A stretch of 64,000 nucleotides of DNA from Pseudarthrobacter sp. NamE5 (GCF_005796225.1 NZ_VAHO01000014.1:1-64000); one strand, 5' to 3'; positions 18,796 through 28,049 are shown, counted from the first letter of the stretch. Notes: generated by a model not told the origin, from the sequence alone. Translations and numbers: made by a program.

Positions 18796-18894
18796 ACGCA
18801 ACCCCGCTTGCATACTGTTGGAACCGAGTTACCCCCGTCACAAGCGATTTCTTCGCGCGCCGTGACGGGGTCGCACCCCAAGCAGGAGTTCCTG

Positions 18895-20358
18895 ATGAGC
18901 ACTAGAGATATGACCCAGTCGATCATGCGGCGGAAGCCCATTGACGACATTGAAGAAGAGAACAAGCACAGCGGCCTCTTCAAGTCACTCGGGCTGTGGC
19001 AGCTGACCGCAATCGGCGTCGGCGGCATTATCGGCGTCGGCATTTTCTCCCTGGCCGGCCTGGTGGCCGCCGGAAGCGAAGGAACACCCGGGGTGGGGCC
19101 CGCGGTGCTGATTTCCTTCCTGATCGCAGGCCTCGCCTCGGCGGCGGCCGCACTGTCCTACGCCGAATTTGCGGGCATGATCCCGCGCGCCGGCTCCGCG
19201 TACACCTATGGCTATGTGGCCCTAGGCGAAATCGTTGGCTGGTTCATCGGCTGGGACCTGCTGCTCGAATACATTGCCATCGTGGCCGTGGTGGCCATCG
19301 GTATCTCGGGCTACTTCGACGCGTTCCTGTCCGGCATCGGCATCAACATGCCGGCCTGGATGACCTCGACGCCGGATGAAGGCAAGGGCGGCATCGTCAA
19401 CATCCCCGCCATCCTGGTCTGCCTGCTGGTCACCTGGATCCTGTCCCGCGGCACCAAGGCCTTTGGCCGGTTTGAACTCGTGGCCGTGGCCATCAAGGTC
19501 CTCCTGATCCTCTTCATCATCGGCCTGGGTGTCTTCTACATCGACACCAACAACTACAACCCGTTCATGCCCAGCGGCTTCGGCCCGGTTCTCGCCGGTG
19601 CAGCCACCGTCTTCTTTGCGGTCTTCGGCTACGACGCCATGAGCACCGCCGCCGAGGAAGCCACCGACGGCAAAAAGCACATGCCCAAGGCCATCGTGCT
19701 GTCCCTGATCATCGCCATGCTGCTCTACGTGGCCGCCACCCTGGTGCTGACCGGCATGCAGAACTACAGGGACATCGATCCCACCGCCGGCTTCGCCTCG
19801 GCCTTCACGGGGGTTGGACTGCCAGTGATCGCGACCATCATTTCGGTGTTCGCTGTGCTGTCCATCCTCACCGTGATGCTGACGTTCCTCCTGGGTGTGA
19901 CCCGCGTGTGGTTCGCCATGAGCCGCGATGGTCTCCTGCCGGGCTGGTTCGCCAAGACGGACCGCCACGGCACCCCGCAGCGCGTCACGTGGATTGCCGG
20001 CGTCGGCTCCGCGTTCCTGGCCGGCGTGTTCCCCATTAAGGAAGTGGCCGACTTGACGAATATCGGCATCCTGGCCGCGTTCGTCGTCGTCTGCGTTTCG
20101 GTGATCATCTTCCGCTACAAGCGCCCGGATGCACCGCGCACCTTCCGCCTGCCGCTGATGCCGTTTATCCCCGCCTTCGGCGTCCTGGCGTCCGCGTTCC
20201 TGATGTTCCAGCTCCATTGGGAGACCTGGGCGCGCTTCGGGGTGTGGCTGGTCATTGGCCTGGCCATTTACTTCTTCTATGGCAAGAAGCACTCGCTGAT
20301 GAACCCAAACAGTCCGCGGCACGAGGAGCTGGTGGAGATGCACCGCCCCATCGGCTGA
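18895..20358 (+). CDS. APC-superfamily amino-acid permease
   Basis: A 487-residue permease with about 12-13 membrane helices. The APC signature GVGGIIGVGIFSLAGLVA opens helix 1, and EFAGMIPRAGSAYTYGYVALGE and AVFGYDAMSTAAEE are characteristic of the cationic amino-acid transporter branch. ATG 18895 follows AGGAG; an earlier ATG at 18808 lies in the promoter region. The gene is divergent from a LysR regulator and is separated from putA only by a repeat array, so amino-acid (possibly proline) import is inferred. By family alone, other amino acids are equally possible. Confidence 0.88.
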   Translation: MSTRDMTQSIMRRKPIDDIEEENKHSGLFKSLGLWQLTAIGVGGIIGVGIFSLAGLVAAGSEGTPGVGPAVLISFLIAGLASAAAALSYAEFAGMIPRAGSAYTYGYVALGEIVGWFIGWDLLLEYIAIVAVVAIGISGYFDAFLSGIGINMPAWMTSTPDEGKGGIVNIPAILVCLLVTWILSRGTKAFGRFELVAVAIKVLLILFIIGLGVFYIDTNNYNPFMPSGFGPVLAGAATVFFAVFGYDAMSTAAEEATDGKKHMPKAIVLSLIIAMLLYVAATLVLTGMQNYRDIDPTAGFASAFTGVGLPVIATIISVFAVLSILTVMLTFLLGVTRVWFAMSRDGLLPGWFAKTDRHGTPQRVTWIAGVGSAFLAGVFPIKEVADLTNIGILAAFVVVCVSVIIFRYKRPDAPRTFRLPLMPFIPAFGVLASAFLMFQLHWETWARFGVWLVIGLAIYFFYGKKHSLMNPNSPRHEELVEMHRPIG

Positions 20359-20376
20359 CGCTGCCACCGCCCTTCC

Positions 20377-20511
20377 GACGCTCTCCCATTTGATGTGCGT
20401 TTTTACGGGACGCTCTTTCACTTTCCTTAGGAAAGTGAAAGAGCGTCTCTGTTTTTCCTGCGTCAAGCGAGAGAGCGTCACCAGGAAGGCGACGTTAAGT
20501 GAGAGAGCGTC
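20377..20511. repeat. Inverted array of 32-bp-period repeats (locus 2), with an 18-bp perfect palindromic junction
   Basis: Inverted cores GACGCTCT begin at 20377 and 20409; direct cores AGAGCGTC begin at 20440, 20472 and 20504. All steps within an orientation are 32 bp. The junction is a perfect inverted repeat of 18-bp arms (20409-20426 with 20430-20447) around TTA. Spacers preserve parts of the unit seen at the window start, such as TTGATGTGCGTTTTTAC in the inverted arm. The junction hairpin lies 50 bases after the permease stop and may act as its terminator. Confidence 0.88.
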
Positions 20512-20618
20512 CTGGGGGTGGTTGAGGGAGGGGGCGAGGGGGAGGGCCGGCGGGAGTGCAGGCCCGCCTTTTCCCTTTTTAAGCCGGGGGCGGGGCCCCG
20601 TGGAAAGCTTTGGTTTTT

Positions 20619-20654
20619 CTAACCTGTATTACTTAGGAAAGATCGCTTTATCTT
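20619..20654 (+). promoter_or_regulatory. LysR-type operator and -10 element before putA
   Basis: CTAA (20619-20622), ten bases, TTAG (20633-20636), ten bases, TTTATCT (20647-20653). The layout is identical to the site before the APC permease. TATCTT at 20649-20654 would be the -10 box. The putA start is 64 bases further on. Confidence 0.7.
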
Positions 20655-20717
20655 ATGTGAGTGGAAGCTCATACTGGTGGAAAGACCTTCTCGAAAACAA
20701 GAAAGTACGGGAAAACC

Positions 20718-23700
20718 ATGACCCACGTAGCAATGGAATCGGCAGTTGCCGCCGGTACCGTTCCGCAGGCTGTCGACGTCGATGTCCCCCAGGCCAAGGC
20801 GCTCGCCAATGAAGCAGTGGCACTGGTCCGCCACTGGTTGACCGAGGCCTCGAGGGTCCCCGTTGACGCCTCCGCCCAGCAGCTGGCCGGCGTGTTGAAG
20901 GACCCCAACGGGCTGGAATTCACCGTCGGCTTCGTTGACGGCGTGGTCCGTCCCGAGGATCTGCACGTCGCCGCACGGAACCTGGCAGCACTCGCACCCA
21001 AGGTCCCCGCCTTCCTTCCGTGGTACATGCGCCGTGCCGTGCAGGTTGGCGGTGCCATGGCCCCGGTGCTCCCGCAGGTTGTTATCCCGGTTGCCCGCAA
21101 GGTCCTGCGCGAAATGGTGGGCCACCTGATCGTGGACGCCACCGACGCCAAGCTCGGCCCCGCCATCGCCAAGATCAGGAAGGACGGCATCAAGCTCAAC
21201 GTCAACCTCCTCGGCGAAGCTGTCCTCGGTGAGCACGAGGCCTCCCGCCGACTTGAAGGCACGCACACCCTCCTCGCCCGCCCGGACGTGGACTACGTGT
21301 CCATCAAGGTGTCCTCCACCGTGGCCCCGCACTCCGCCTGGGCCTTTGACGAAGCCGTGGAGCACGTCGTCGAAAAGCTCACTCCGCTGTTCCGGCGCGC
21401 CAACTCCTTCGCGGCCGGTGGCGGCAAGGCCAAGTTCATCAACCTGGACATGGAGGAGTACAAGGACCTGGACATGACCATCGCGGTCTTTACCCGGATC
21501 CTCGACAAGCCCGAGTTCAAGAACCTTGAGGCCGGCATCGTGCTCCAGGCCTACCTCCCGGATGCCCTCTCCGCTATGATCCGGCTGCAGGACTGGGCCG
21601 CAGAGCGGCGCGCCAACGGCGGCGCCGGCATCAAGGTCCGCGTGGTCAAGGGCGCCAACCTGCCCATGGAACAGGTTGAATCCTCCCTGCACGACTGGCC
21701 GCTGGCCACCTGGGGCACCAAGCAGGACTCCGACACCAGCTACAAGAGCGTCATCAACTACTCCCTGCATCCGGAGCGGATCAAGAACATCCGGATCGGC
21801 GTGGCCGGCCACAACCTGTTCGACATCGCCTTCGCCTGGCTTCTGGCCAAGCAGCGCGGCGTGGAATCCGGCATCGAGTTCGAGATGCTGCTGGGCATGG
21901 CACAGGGCCAGGCCGAAGCCGTCAAGAAGGACGTCGGTTCGCTGCTGCTCTATACCCCCGTGGTGCACCCGTCCGAGTTCGACGTCGCCATCGCCTATCT
22001 GATCCGCCGCCTCGAAGAGGGCGCCAGCCAGGACAACTTCATGTCCGCCGTGTTCGAACTGAGCGAGAACGAGGTCCTGTTCGAGCGCGAGAAGCAGCGC
22101 TTCCTCGCCTCCCTCGCCGCGCTGGACAACAGCGTCCCGCCGGCCAACCGCCAGCAGAACCGCAGCCTCCCGCCGGCCCCGATGCCACACGACCACTTCG
22201 AGAACACCCCGGACACCGATCCGTCCCTGCCGGCTAACCGCGACTGGGGCCGGGCCATCCTGGAGCGCGTCCCGTCCTCCACCCTGGGCAACGCCTCCGT
22301 TGCAGCTGCCTTCATCAACGACGAAGCGACGCTCAACAAGGCGATCGGGACCGCCGTCGAAAAGGGCAAGGCCTGGGGCGAGCTCTCCGGCGACGAACGC
22401 GCCGAGATCCTGCACCGCGCCGGCGACGTCCTGGAGGCCCGCCGCGCCGACCTGCTCGAGGTCATGGCCAGCGAGACCGGCAAGACCATCGACCAGGGCG
22501 ATCCCGAGGTCAGCGAGGCGGTTGACTTCGCCCACTACTACGCGGAATCCGCGCGAAAGCTGGACAGGGTCGACGGCGCCACGTTCGTCCCTGCCAAGCT
22601 CACCGTTGTCACCCCGCCCTGGAACTTCCCGGTCGCCATCCCGGCAGGGTCCACCCTCGCGGCACTGGCCGCCGGTTCCGCCGTCGTCATCAAGCCTGCC
22701 AAGCAGGCTGCCCGCAGCGGTGCAGTGATGATCGAAGCCCTGTGGGAAGCCGGCGTGCCCCGGGACGTGCTGACCATGGTGCAGCTCGGGGAGCGGGAGC
22801 TCGGCAAGCAGCTGATCTCCCACCCGGCCGTTGACCGCGTGATCCTCACCGGCGGCTACGAGACCGCAGAGCTGTTCCGTTCCTTCCGCCAGGACCTGCC
22901 GCTGCTGGCCGAAACCAGCGGCAAGAACGCCATCATCGTCACCCCCAGCGCAGACCTGGACCTGGCAGCCAAGGACGTGGCCTACTCCGCGTTCGGCCAT
23001 GCCGGCCAGAAGTGCTCCGCCGCCTCACTGGTGATCCTGGTGGGCTCCGTGGCAAAGTCCAAGCGGTTCCACAACCAGCTGATCGACGCCGTCACCTCCC
23101 TAAAGGTGGGCTACCCGCAGGATCCCACCACCCAGATGGGCCCCATCATCGAGCCCGCCAACGGCAAGCTCCTCGACGCCCTCACCACCCTGGGCGAAGG
23201 CGAGAACTGGGCAGTGGAACCGAAGAAGCTGGACGGCACAGGCAAGCTGTGGAGCCCGGGCGTGCGCTACGGCGTCAAGCGCGGCTCCTACTTCCACCTG
23301 ACCGAATTCTTCGGACCGGTCCTGGGCGTGATGACGGCGGAGACCCTTGAAGAGGCCATCGCCATCCAGAACCAGATTGAGTACGGCCTCACCGCCGGCC
23401 TGCACTCCCTCAATTCGGAGGAGCTGGGCATCTGGCTCAACTCCATCCAGGCCGGCAACCTGTACGTCAACCGCGGCATCACCGGCGCCATCGTGCAGCG
23501 CCAGCCGTTCGGCGGCTGGAAGAAGTCCGCTGTCGGTGCCGGCACCAAGGCGGGCGGACCCAACTACCTGGCCGGCCTGGGCGAGTGGGTCCCTGCCCGC
23601 AGCACTGCAACGGCCGCGGTCACGCAGCCCGGTGTCCGCCGGATCCTTAGCGCCGCCGGCCCCGCACTGGAGCCCGCCGACCTTGAGTCCGTCCAGCGCG

Positions 23701-24224
23701 CCCTGGCATCCGACGCCGAGGCGTGGGCCGAGGAATTCGGCACCGCCAAGGACGTGTCTGGCCTGAGCGCGGAACGCAACATCTTCCGCTACCGCAGCCT
23801 GCCGGTCACCGTCCGCCTCTCGGAAGGTGCGCCGCTGGCCCACCTCGTCCGGACGGTAGCGGCCGGCGTGCTGGCCGGCTCGGAACTCACCGTGTCCACC
23901 GCTGTCGAACTCCCCGCCCAGCTGCGCTCCGTGCTCACCGCGCTGGACATCGAGGTGGCGGTGGAGTCCGACATTGAGTGGCTGGTTTCGGCTGGGCGCC
24001 TCGCTTCCGCGGGCAAGCTGTCCAACGGACGCGTCCGCCTGATCGGCGGGGATTCCGCTGAGCTGGCGAAGGCCACCGGCGGCCGCCCGGATATCGCGGT
24101 TTACGCCCACCCGGTTACTGAAGCCGGACGCGTGGAACTGCTGCCGTTCCTGCACGAACAGGCCGTCAGCATCACCGCCCACCGGTTCGGAACCCCCAAC
24201 CACCTGTCCGATGCGCTGATCTAA
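20718..24224 (+). CDS. putA: Bifunctional proline dehydrogenase / L-glutamate gamma-semialdehyde dehydrogenase
   Basis: A 1168-residue enzyme that converts proline to glutamate in two linked steps. Residues about 90-480 form the FAD-binding proline dehydrogenase barrel (for example KVRVVKGANLPMEQ and MLLGMAQGQAE). Residues about 510-990 form the NAD-dependent aldehyde dehydrogenase, with Glu732 in LAETSGKNA and nucleophile Cys766 in GHAGQKCSAAS. A roughly 170-residue C-terminal domain follows. The DNA-binding RHH domain of E. coli PutA is absent, so control must come from elsewhere; a LysR-type site sits upstream. The ATG at 20718 is preferred over 20661. A strong terminator follows. Confidence 0.96.
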   Translation: MTHVAMESAVAAGTVPQAVDVDVPQAKALANEAVALVRHWLTEASRVPVDASAQQLAGVLKDPNGLEFTVGFVDGVVRPEDLHVAARNLAALAPKVPAFLPWYMRRAVQVGGAMAPVLPQVVIPVARKVLREMVGHLIVDATDAKLGPAIAKIRKDGIKLNVNLLGEAVLGEHEASRRLEGTHTLLARPDVDYVSIKVSSTVAPHSAWAFDEAVEHVVEKLTPLFRRANSFAAGGGKAKFINLDMEEYKDLDMTIAVFTRILDKPEFKNLEAGIVLQAYLPDALSAMIRLQDWAAERRANGGAGIKVRVVKGANLPMEQVESSLHDWPLATWGTKQDSDTSYKSVINYSLHPERIKNIRIGVAGHNLFDIAFAWLLAKQRGVESGIEFEMLLGMAQGQAEAVKKDVGSLLLYTPVVHPSEFDVAIAYLIRRLEEGASQDNFMSAVFELSENEVLFEREKQRFLASLAALDNSVPPANRQQNRSLPPAPMPHDHFENTPDTDPSLPANRDWGRAILERVPSSTLGNASVAAAFINDEATLNKAIGTAVEKGKAWGELSGDERAEILHRAGDVLEARRADLLEVMASETGKTIDQGDPEVSEAVDFAHYYAESARKLDRVDGATFVPAKLTVVTPPWNFPVAIPAGSTLAALAAGSAVVIKPAKQAARSGAVMIEALWEAGVPRDVLTMVQLGERELGKQLISHPAVDRVILTGGYETAELFRSFRQDLPLLAETSGKNAIIVTPSADLDLAAKDVAYSAFGHAGQKCSAASLVILVGSVAKSKRFHNQLIDAVTSLKVGYPQDPTTQMGPIIEPANGKLLDALTTLGEGENWAVEPKKLDGTGKLWSPGVRYGVKRGSYFHLTEFFGPVLGVMTAETLEEAIAIQNQIEYGLTAGLHSLNSEELGIWLNSIQAGNLYVNRGITGAIVQRQPFGGWKKSAVGAGTKAGGPNYLAGLGEWVPARSTATAAVTQPGVRRILSAAGPALEPADLESVQRALASDAEAWAEEFGTAKDVSGLSAERNIFRYRSLPVTVRLSEGAPLAHLVRTVAAGVLAGSELTVSTAVELPAQLRSVLTALDIEVAVESDIEWLVSAGRLASAGKLSNGRVRLIGGDSAELAKATGGRPDIAVYAHPVTEAGRVELLPFLHEQAVSITAHRFGTPNHLSDALI

Positions 24225-24246
24225 TCCAGTCCCCCGGACGCCACTC

Positions 24247-24290
24247 AAGAAGGCCGGGCCCTCACCTTTCGGTGAGGGCCCGGCCTTCTT
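24247..24290. terminator. Strong bidirectional terminator after putA
   Basis: A perfect 20-bp stem (24247-24266 with 24271-24290) around TTTC. The arms begin with AAGAAGG and end with CCTTCTT, so both directions are served; a convergent gene ends at 24311. Confidence 0.9.
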
Positions 24291-24310
24291 GTCCTGCTGT
24301 GTTACTCGTG

Positions 24311-24628
24311 TCAGCCCAGGTACCACCCGGGCGGCGCCCACGTAACCGGAACGCTGTGGGCCGAAAAATCCTCGCAGCGGGTGCAGGTGTAGGCGACTTC
24401 ACCCAGGGCGGCTACCGACCCGTCACGCCGGTAGGTGGGCGGGATGTAGGACTCGAGGTAGACGAATTCGTCGGTCCGGCACCTGTCGCAGGTGGGTTTG
24501 CCGATGTATCCGGAATCGGTGGTGGCTATGCCTGCACCGAGCTTGGCGTTACGGGTGCCAAGCGGCCGCGCAGTGGTGTGCACGCGGGTATGGGCCGGGC
24601 TGTAGTGGGAATTCTTGGCTGTCGTCAT
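24311..24628 (-). CDS. Small zinc-ribbon-like protein of unknown function
   Basis: A 105-residue protein with two CxxC knuckles: PTCDRCRTDEFVYLES and YTCTRCEDFSAH. These four cysteines would form one zinc ribbon. The N-terminal half is Thr/Ala-rich and probably flexible. It has no membrane segment. I do not recognise a characterised family. The ATG at 24628 is used because the in-frame extension to 24739 looks non-coding. Confidence 0.7.
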   Translation of the reverse strand: MTTAKNSHYSPAHTRVHTTARPLGTRNAKLGAGIATTDSGYIGKPTCDRCRTDEFVYLESYIPPTYRRDGSVAALGEVAYTCTRCEDFSAHSVPVTWAPPGWYLG

Positions 24629-24786
24629 TGGCTGCCTGTCCCGAGCTGGGATCCTGGCATTCAGGAGCACGCTCGTGTTGATGAACGGCCAGCTGCTTGA
24701 CCCTGGGAAAATCAGCATAAGTGATGCAACCTTCCGCAATCAATGGAAAACTGCTTGTCGCTGCACGCAACGGGCTGATACCGGCG

Positions 24787-25641
24787 TTATGCTGGGCGGT
24801 TAATGGTCCGGCCCACAATGGACTGCGTCAGGGCATCAATGACTTCTGTGTTGGCCAGCGGGTTGCGGATCAGGGTGAAGTCGACATCCCCCACCGCCGG
24901 CAAGTCAAAGCGCCGGGTGATGATCTTCAGGTCCCCGGGAACCAGCGACGACGGCATCACCGCTACGCCGATCCCTGCCCTGACTGCCGCGAGCACACCA
25001 CTGATCTGCCGCGTGGTGCAGGTGATCCGCCAGGTCCTGCCATGGGACTCGAGGGCATCAATGGCAAGCTTCCTGCTCAGGCTCGGCGACGGGTAGGCGA
25101 TCAGCGGCACGGGAGCCCCGGGGTCCAAGGTGGTTTGCTCCAGCCCAACCCAGGAGAACGAATCATGCTGGACCACCGTTCCGTCCTTGGCGCCGGCCAC
25201 CCACTTCACGAAAACCAGGTCGAGTTGGCCTGCATTCAGCTTCCTGTACAGCTGGTCGCTCTGGCCCACCGTCAGCTCCAGGTTGATCTGCGGGTAGATC
25301 TGCCGGAATTCCCGCAGGATCCGGGGCAGGCCCGTGATGGCCAGGTCATCCGCGGTGCCGAACCGGAGCCTACCGCGCATCGCAGACCCCGAAAAGTAGC
25401 GGGACGCGGAGTCGTGGGCGGCCAGGATGTTCCGGGCGAAACCGGCCATTGCGTCCCCGTTGTCGGTCAGCCGCACATCACGGGTATCCCTGCTGACCAG
25501 GACCCTTTTGGCAGCCGCCTCCAGCTTGCGCACATGCTGGCTTACCGTGGGCTGGGCCAGGCCAAGCCGGTCGGCCGCCTTGGTGAAACTGAGCGTTTCC
25601 GCAACGGCAAGGAAGGAGCGCAATTGGGCTGGTTCAAACAT
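24787..25641 (-). CDS. LysR-family transcriptional regulator
   Basis: A 284-residue LysR-type protein. The HTH is FLAVAETLSFTKAADRLGLAQPTVSQHVRKLE and the effector domain follows from about residue 90. The start at 25641 is where the family begins; the upstream in-frame extension crosses the promoter. It is divergent from an MFS transporter, and an inverted repeat TTATAG-N13-CTATAA lies between them, the standard layout for a LysR protein controlling its neighbour. The effector is unknown. Confidence 0.92.
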   Translation of the reverse strand: MFEPAQLRSFLAVAETLSFTKAADRLGLAQPTVSQHVRKLEAAAKRVLVSRDTRDVRLTDNGDAMAGFARNILAAHDSASRYFSGSAMRGRLRFGTADDLAITGLPRILREFRQIYPQINLELTVGQSDQLYRKLNAGQLDLVFVKWVAGAKDGTVVQHDSFSWVGLEQTTLDPGAPVPLIAYPSPSLSRKLAIDALESHGRTWRITCTTRQISGVLAAVRAGIGVAVMPSSLVPGDLKIITRRFDLPAVGDVDFTLIRNPLANTEVIDALTQSIVGRTINRPA

Positions 25642-25699
25642 TGGGGACTCCGGAGGGCATCGGGACGGGCGTCGGCGACATTGCATTCTGCAATAGGAG

Positions 25700-25724
25700 T
25701 TATAGGGACGATAGGTCTCTATAA
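25700..25724. promoter_or_regulatory. Inverted repeat, likely LysR operator for the MFS divergon
   Basis: TTATAG at 25700-25705 mirrors CTATAA at 25719-25724, and the inner bases also partly match (GGAC and GGTC). CTATAAT at its right edge could be the -10 box of the MFS gene. Confidence 0.65.
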
Positions 25725-25785
25725 TCCGTGAGCCCAGCCTAGCGTTAAGGGCATTCCAGACCGCACGCACTGTGAGGACATACCT

Positions 25786-27234
25786 GTGGCACCCCCACCG
25801 CCTTCAACGGCAACCGTCACCCAGCCCGTCGTCGACTCCGCAGGATCTGCGCCGCCAGGCCCTCCAGCACCCCAAGGCCCTCCGGTGCCGCAAGACGCTC
25901 GAGCCCAGCCAGGCCCTTCAGCCCAGCACCCGCAAACCCAGCCCCTCGCCGTCGTCAGCGAGCGGCTGCCGTGGAAACACACCTTCATTTCGCTCAAGGT
26001 GCCCAACTTCCGCATCTTCGCCATCGGGCATTTCATCGCTGTCATCGCCACCTGGATGCAGCGGATCGCCCAGGACTGGATGGTGCTGGAACTGTCGGGT
26101 TCCGTCACCGCTGTGGGAATCACGGTGGCGCTGCAGTTCCTGCCGTCCCTCCTGCTGGGCCCTTGGGGTGGCATGATCGCCGACCGGTTCGCCAAGCGGA
26201 AAATCCTGATCCTGTGCCAAAGCATCGCCGCAGTGCTGGCGGCGGCGCTGGCAGCCCTTGCGCTCAGCGGCGCCATCGAGGTGTGGCACGTCTACGTCAT
26301 CGCACTGGTGCTTGGCTTGGTGACTGTCCTTGACCAGCCGGCCCGGCAGGTGTTCGTCCACGAACTGGTGGGGCCTGCCTATCTCCGCAACGCCATCAGC
26401 GTCAATTCCACCACCTTCCAGCTCGGCGGCCTGATTGGTCCCGCCCTGGCAGGATGGCTGCTCACCACGGTGGGGGCAGGATGGGCGTTCGCCGGCAACG
26501 CCCTCGCCTGCTGCTCCACCGTTGCCATGCTGCTCATCCTGCGGAAGGACCAGCTGTATGTCAGCGCGCCGGCGCCCAAGAGCAAGGGGATGCTCCGCGA
26601 GGGCCTGAGGTACGCGCTCAGCAAGCCCACCATCTATTGGCCCTGGCTGATGGCCGGCTTCATCGCGGTGTTCGCCATGGGCCTGCCAGTGGTGCTCGCC
26701 GCCTTCGCGGACCATGTGTTCGAGGTGGGCGCCGGCGGGTACGGGCTGCTGAACGCCCTGGTGGCGCTTGGCGCACTGACAGGTGCAGTGGCCTCCACCC
26801 GGCGCCGACAGCTGCGGCTGCGCTCCGTGGTGTTCTGCGCAGGGATGTACGGTGCCACGCTGTGCCTTGCGGCCCTGGCGCCGTCGATGCCGGTGTTCGG
26901 CGCGGTGATGGTGCTGTCCGGCTTCTGGTGCCTGATGTTCCTCACCGGATCCAACCAGCTGGTCCAGGTGAGCACCAATATGGGCATCAGGGGCAGGGTG
27001 ATGAGCCTGTACATCATGGTGCTGATAGGCGGCCAGGCCATCGGCGGGCCCATGCTGGGCTGGATCGCCGAGCATGCCGGCCCCCATCTGGCCCTGCTGG
27101 TGTCCGGTGGCGTGCCGGCCTTGGCTGCCTTGACGGTGGCGGTGATCCTCGCACGGAAGGGCTCGCTGCTGCTGAAGATCAACATCAGGGACCGCAGGCA
27201 ACCGGTACAGATCATCCGCCGGGTTGCCGCGTAG
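25786..27234 (+). CDS. MFS transporter, DHA3/EntS-like
   Basis: A 482-residue transporter with about 12 membrane segments. The first 60 residues are a Pro/Ala/Gln-rich cytoplasmic leader, unusual for the family. The sequence then follows the EntS/DHA3 pattern: FRIFAIGHFIAVIATWMQRIAQDWMVLEL and motif A GGMIADRFAKRK. Relatives export siderophores, macrolides or other small molecules. Start is GTG. The divergent LysR gene and shared inverted repeat suggest inducible expression. The substrate is unknown. Confidence 0.9.
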   Translation: MAPPPPSTATVTQPVVDSAGSAPPGPPAPQGPPVPQDARAQPGPSAQHPQTQPLAVVSERLPWKHTFISLKVPNFRIFAIGHFIAVIATWMQRIAQDWMVLELSGSVTAVGITVALQFLPSLLLGPWGGMIADRFAKRKILILCQSIAAVLAAALAALALSGAIEVWHVYVIALVLGLVTVLDQPARQVFVHELVGPAYLRNAISVNSTTFQLGGLIGPALAGWLLTTVGAGWAFAGNALACCSTVAMLLILRKDQLYVSAPAPKSKGMLREGLRYALSKPTIYWPWLMAGFIAVFAMGLPVVLAAFADHVFEVGAGGYGLLNALVALGALTGAVASTRRRQLRLRSVVFCAGMYGATLCLAALAPSMPVFGAVMVLSGFWCLMFLTGSNQLVQVSTNMGIRGRVMSLYIMVLIGGQAIGGPMLGWIAEHAGPHLALLVSGGVPALAALTVAVILARKGSLLLKINIRDRRQPVQIIRRVAA

Positions 27235-27259
27235 CCTCCGGGGGAACAGCAGGCGTGGA

Positions 27260-27329
27260 GCGGCTGACGGGAATCGAACCCGCGTATCAAGCTTGGGAAG
27301 CTAGCGCTCTACCATTGAGCTACAGCCGC
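27260..27329 (-). tRNA. tRNA-Gly(TCC)
   Basis: Seventy bases on the minus strand. The acceptor stem is GCGGCTG/CAGCCGC; the D-arm is GCTC-AATGGTA-GAGC; the anticodon loop TTCCCAA gives TCC (glycine); the T-arm loop is TTCGATT. The anticodon stem CTAGC/GCTTG carries one T-T mismatch. CCA is not encoded. Confidence 0.95.
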
Positions 27330-27569
27330 AGCGCCCCGCTTGTGGAGGGGCAGAACATAGCTTAGCGCAGAAGTCTGCCCGCTTTGCCCACCACGCCTTC
27401 AACCGCTCCGTGTCACTGCGGCCTGCGCGTCATCCAGTAACTCTTCAATAACGTCCCCGGCTGTGGCTAGGTGGGCGTACGGAGCGCTGGCTAACCTGAT
27501 CCGGGTAGCTGCAGTGCCGGGGGGATGCAGCTGCTGCGGCAGGGCGACGTCAACCACAGAAAGATTCCG
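27330..27569. other. Intergenic stretch between tRNA-Gly and SRPBCC gene
   Basis: It must carry the tRNA promoter (minus strand) and the SRPBCC promoter (plus strand). I see no repeat or hidden gene, and no convincing -35/-10 pair. Confidence 0.4.
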
Positions 27570-28049
27570 ATGGCATTCGCAGAGCACGAGGTCCTCATCC
27601 GGCGGGACGCCATGGCTGTGTATCTGTACCTGCTGGACGCGGCCAACCTTCCGCTTTGGCGCGACAGCGTCCGCAGCGTCAAGCTGGTGCAGGGAGCTGC
27701 CGCATCCAAGGGCGCGGTGTACCGGAAGATGGTGGCAGGGCGCTCCGGACTCAGCATTCCGGCAGAACTGGAAATTACCCAGGCGCGGCCCGGTGCGGAA
27801 ATCCAGTTCACGGTCGTCTCCGGCCCCGCGCACCGGACGGGCGGCTACTATCTGAGCACCGAGGCGGCGGGGACCCGGGTCCGGTTTGCCCTGGAAGCCC
27901 GCCCGGAGGGGCCGCTTGGCTTCGTTGACAAGCTCGGCTTCCTGAGCCGGCTGGGCTTCCTGAACAGGATGCTGCAGCGGAGCGTCAGCTCTGACGTAGC
28001 CCAGCTGGAGCGCCTCAAGGACGCCCTGGAGCTCCAGCCGGCGATCTAG
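27570..28049 (+). CDS. SRPBCC-family (START-like) protein
   Basis: A 159-residue protein with the polyketide cyclase/SRPBCC pattern: an early WRDSV segment, alternating strands such as EIQFTVVSGPAHRTGGYYLS and TRVRFALEARPEG, and a long C-terminal helix (RSVSSDVAQLERLKDALE). The fold makes a hydrophobic pocket for a lipid-like ligand; the actual role is unknown. The ATG at 27570 follows AGAAAGA. It stands alone between the tRNA and a convergent secreted-protein gene. Confidence 0.8.
   Translation: MAFAEHEVLIRRDAMAVYLYLLDAANLPLWRDSVRSVKLVQGAAASKGAVYRKMVAGRSGLSIPAELEITQARPGAEIQFTVVSGPAHRTGGYYLSTEAAGTRVRFALEARPEGPLGFVDKLGFLSRLGFLNRMLQRSVSSDVAQLERLKDALELQPAI

Noticed and set aside
20377..20511. 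CRISPR array
   Set aside because: The 32-bp steps lack a constant repeat with unique spacers: the short core is kept and filler is degenerate. Copies occur in both orientations, and there are no cas genes.
20619..23000. Antisense frame of 793 residues opposite putA
   Set aside because: It has no recognisable motifs and mirrors codon-position bias of putA.
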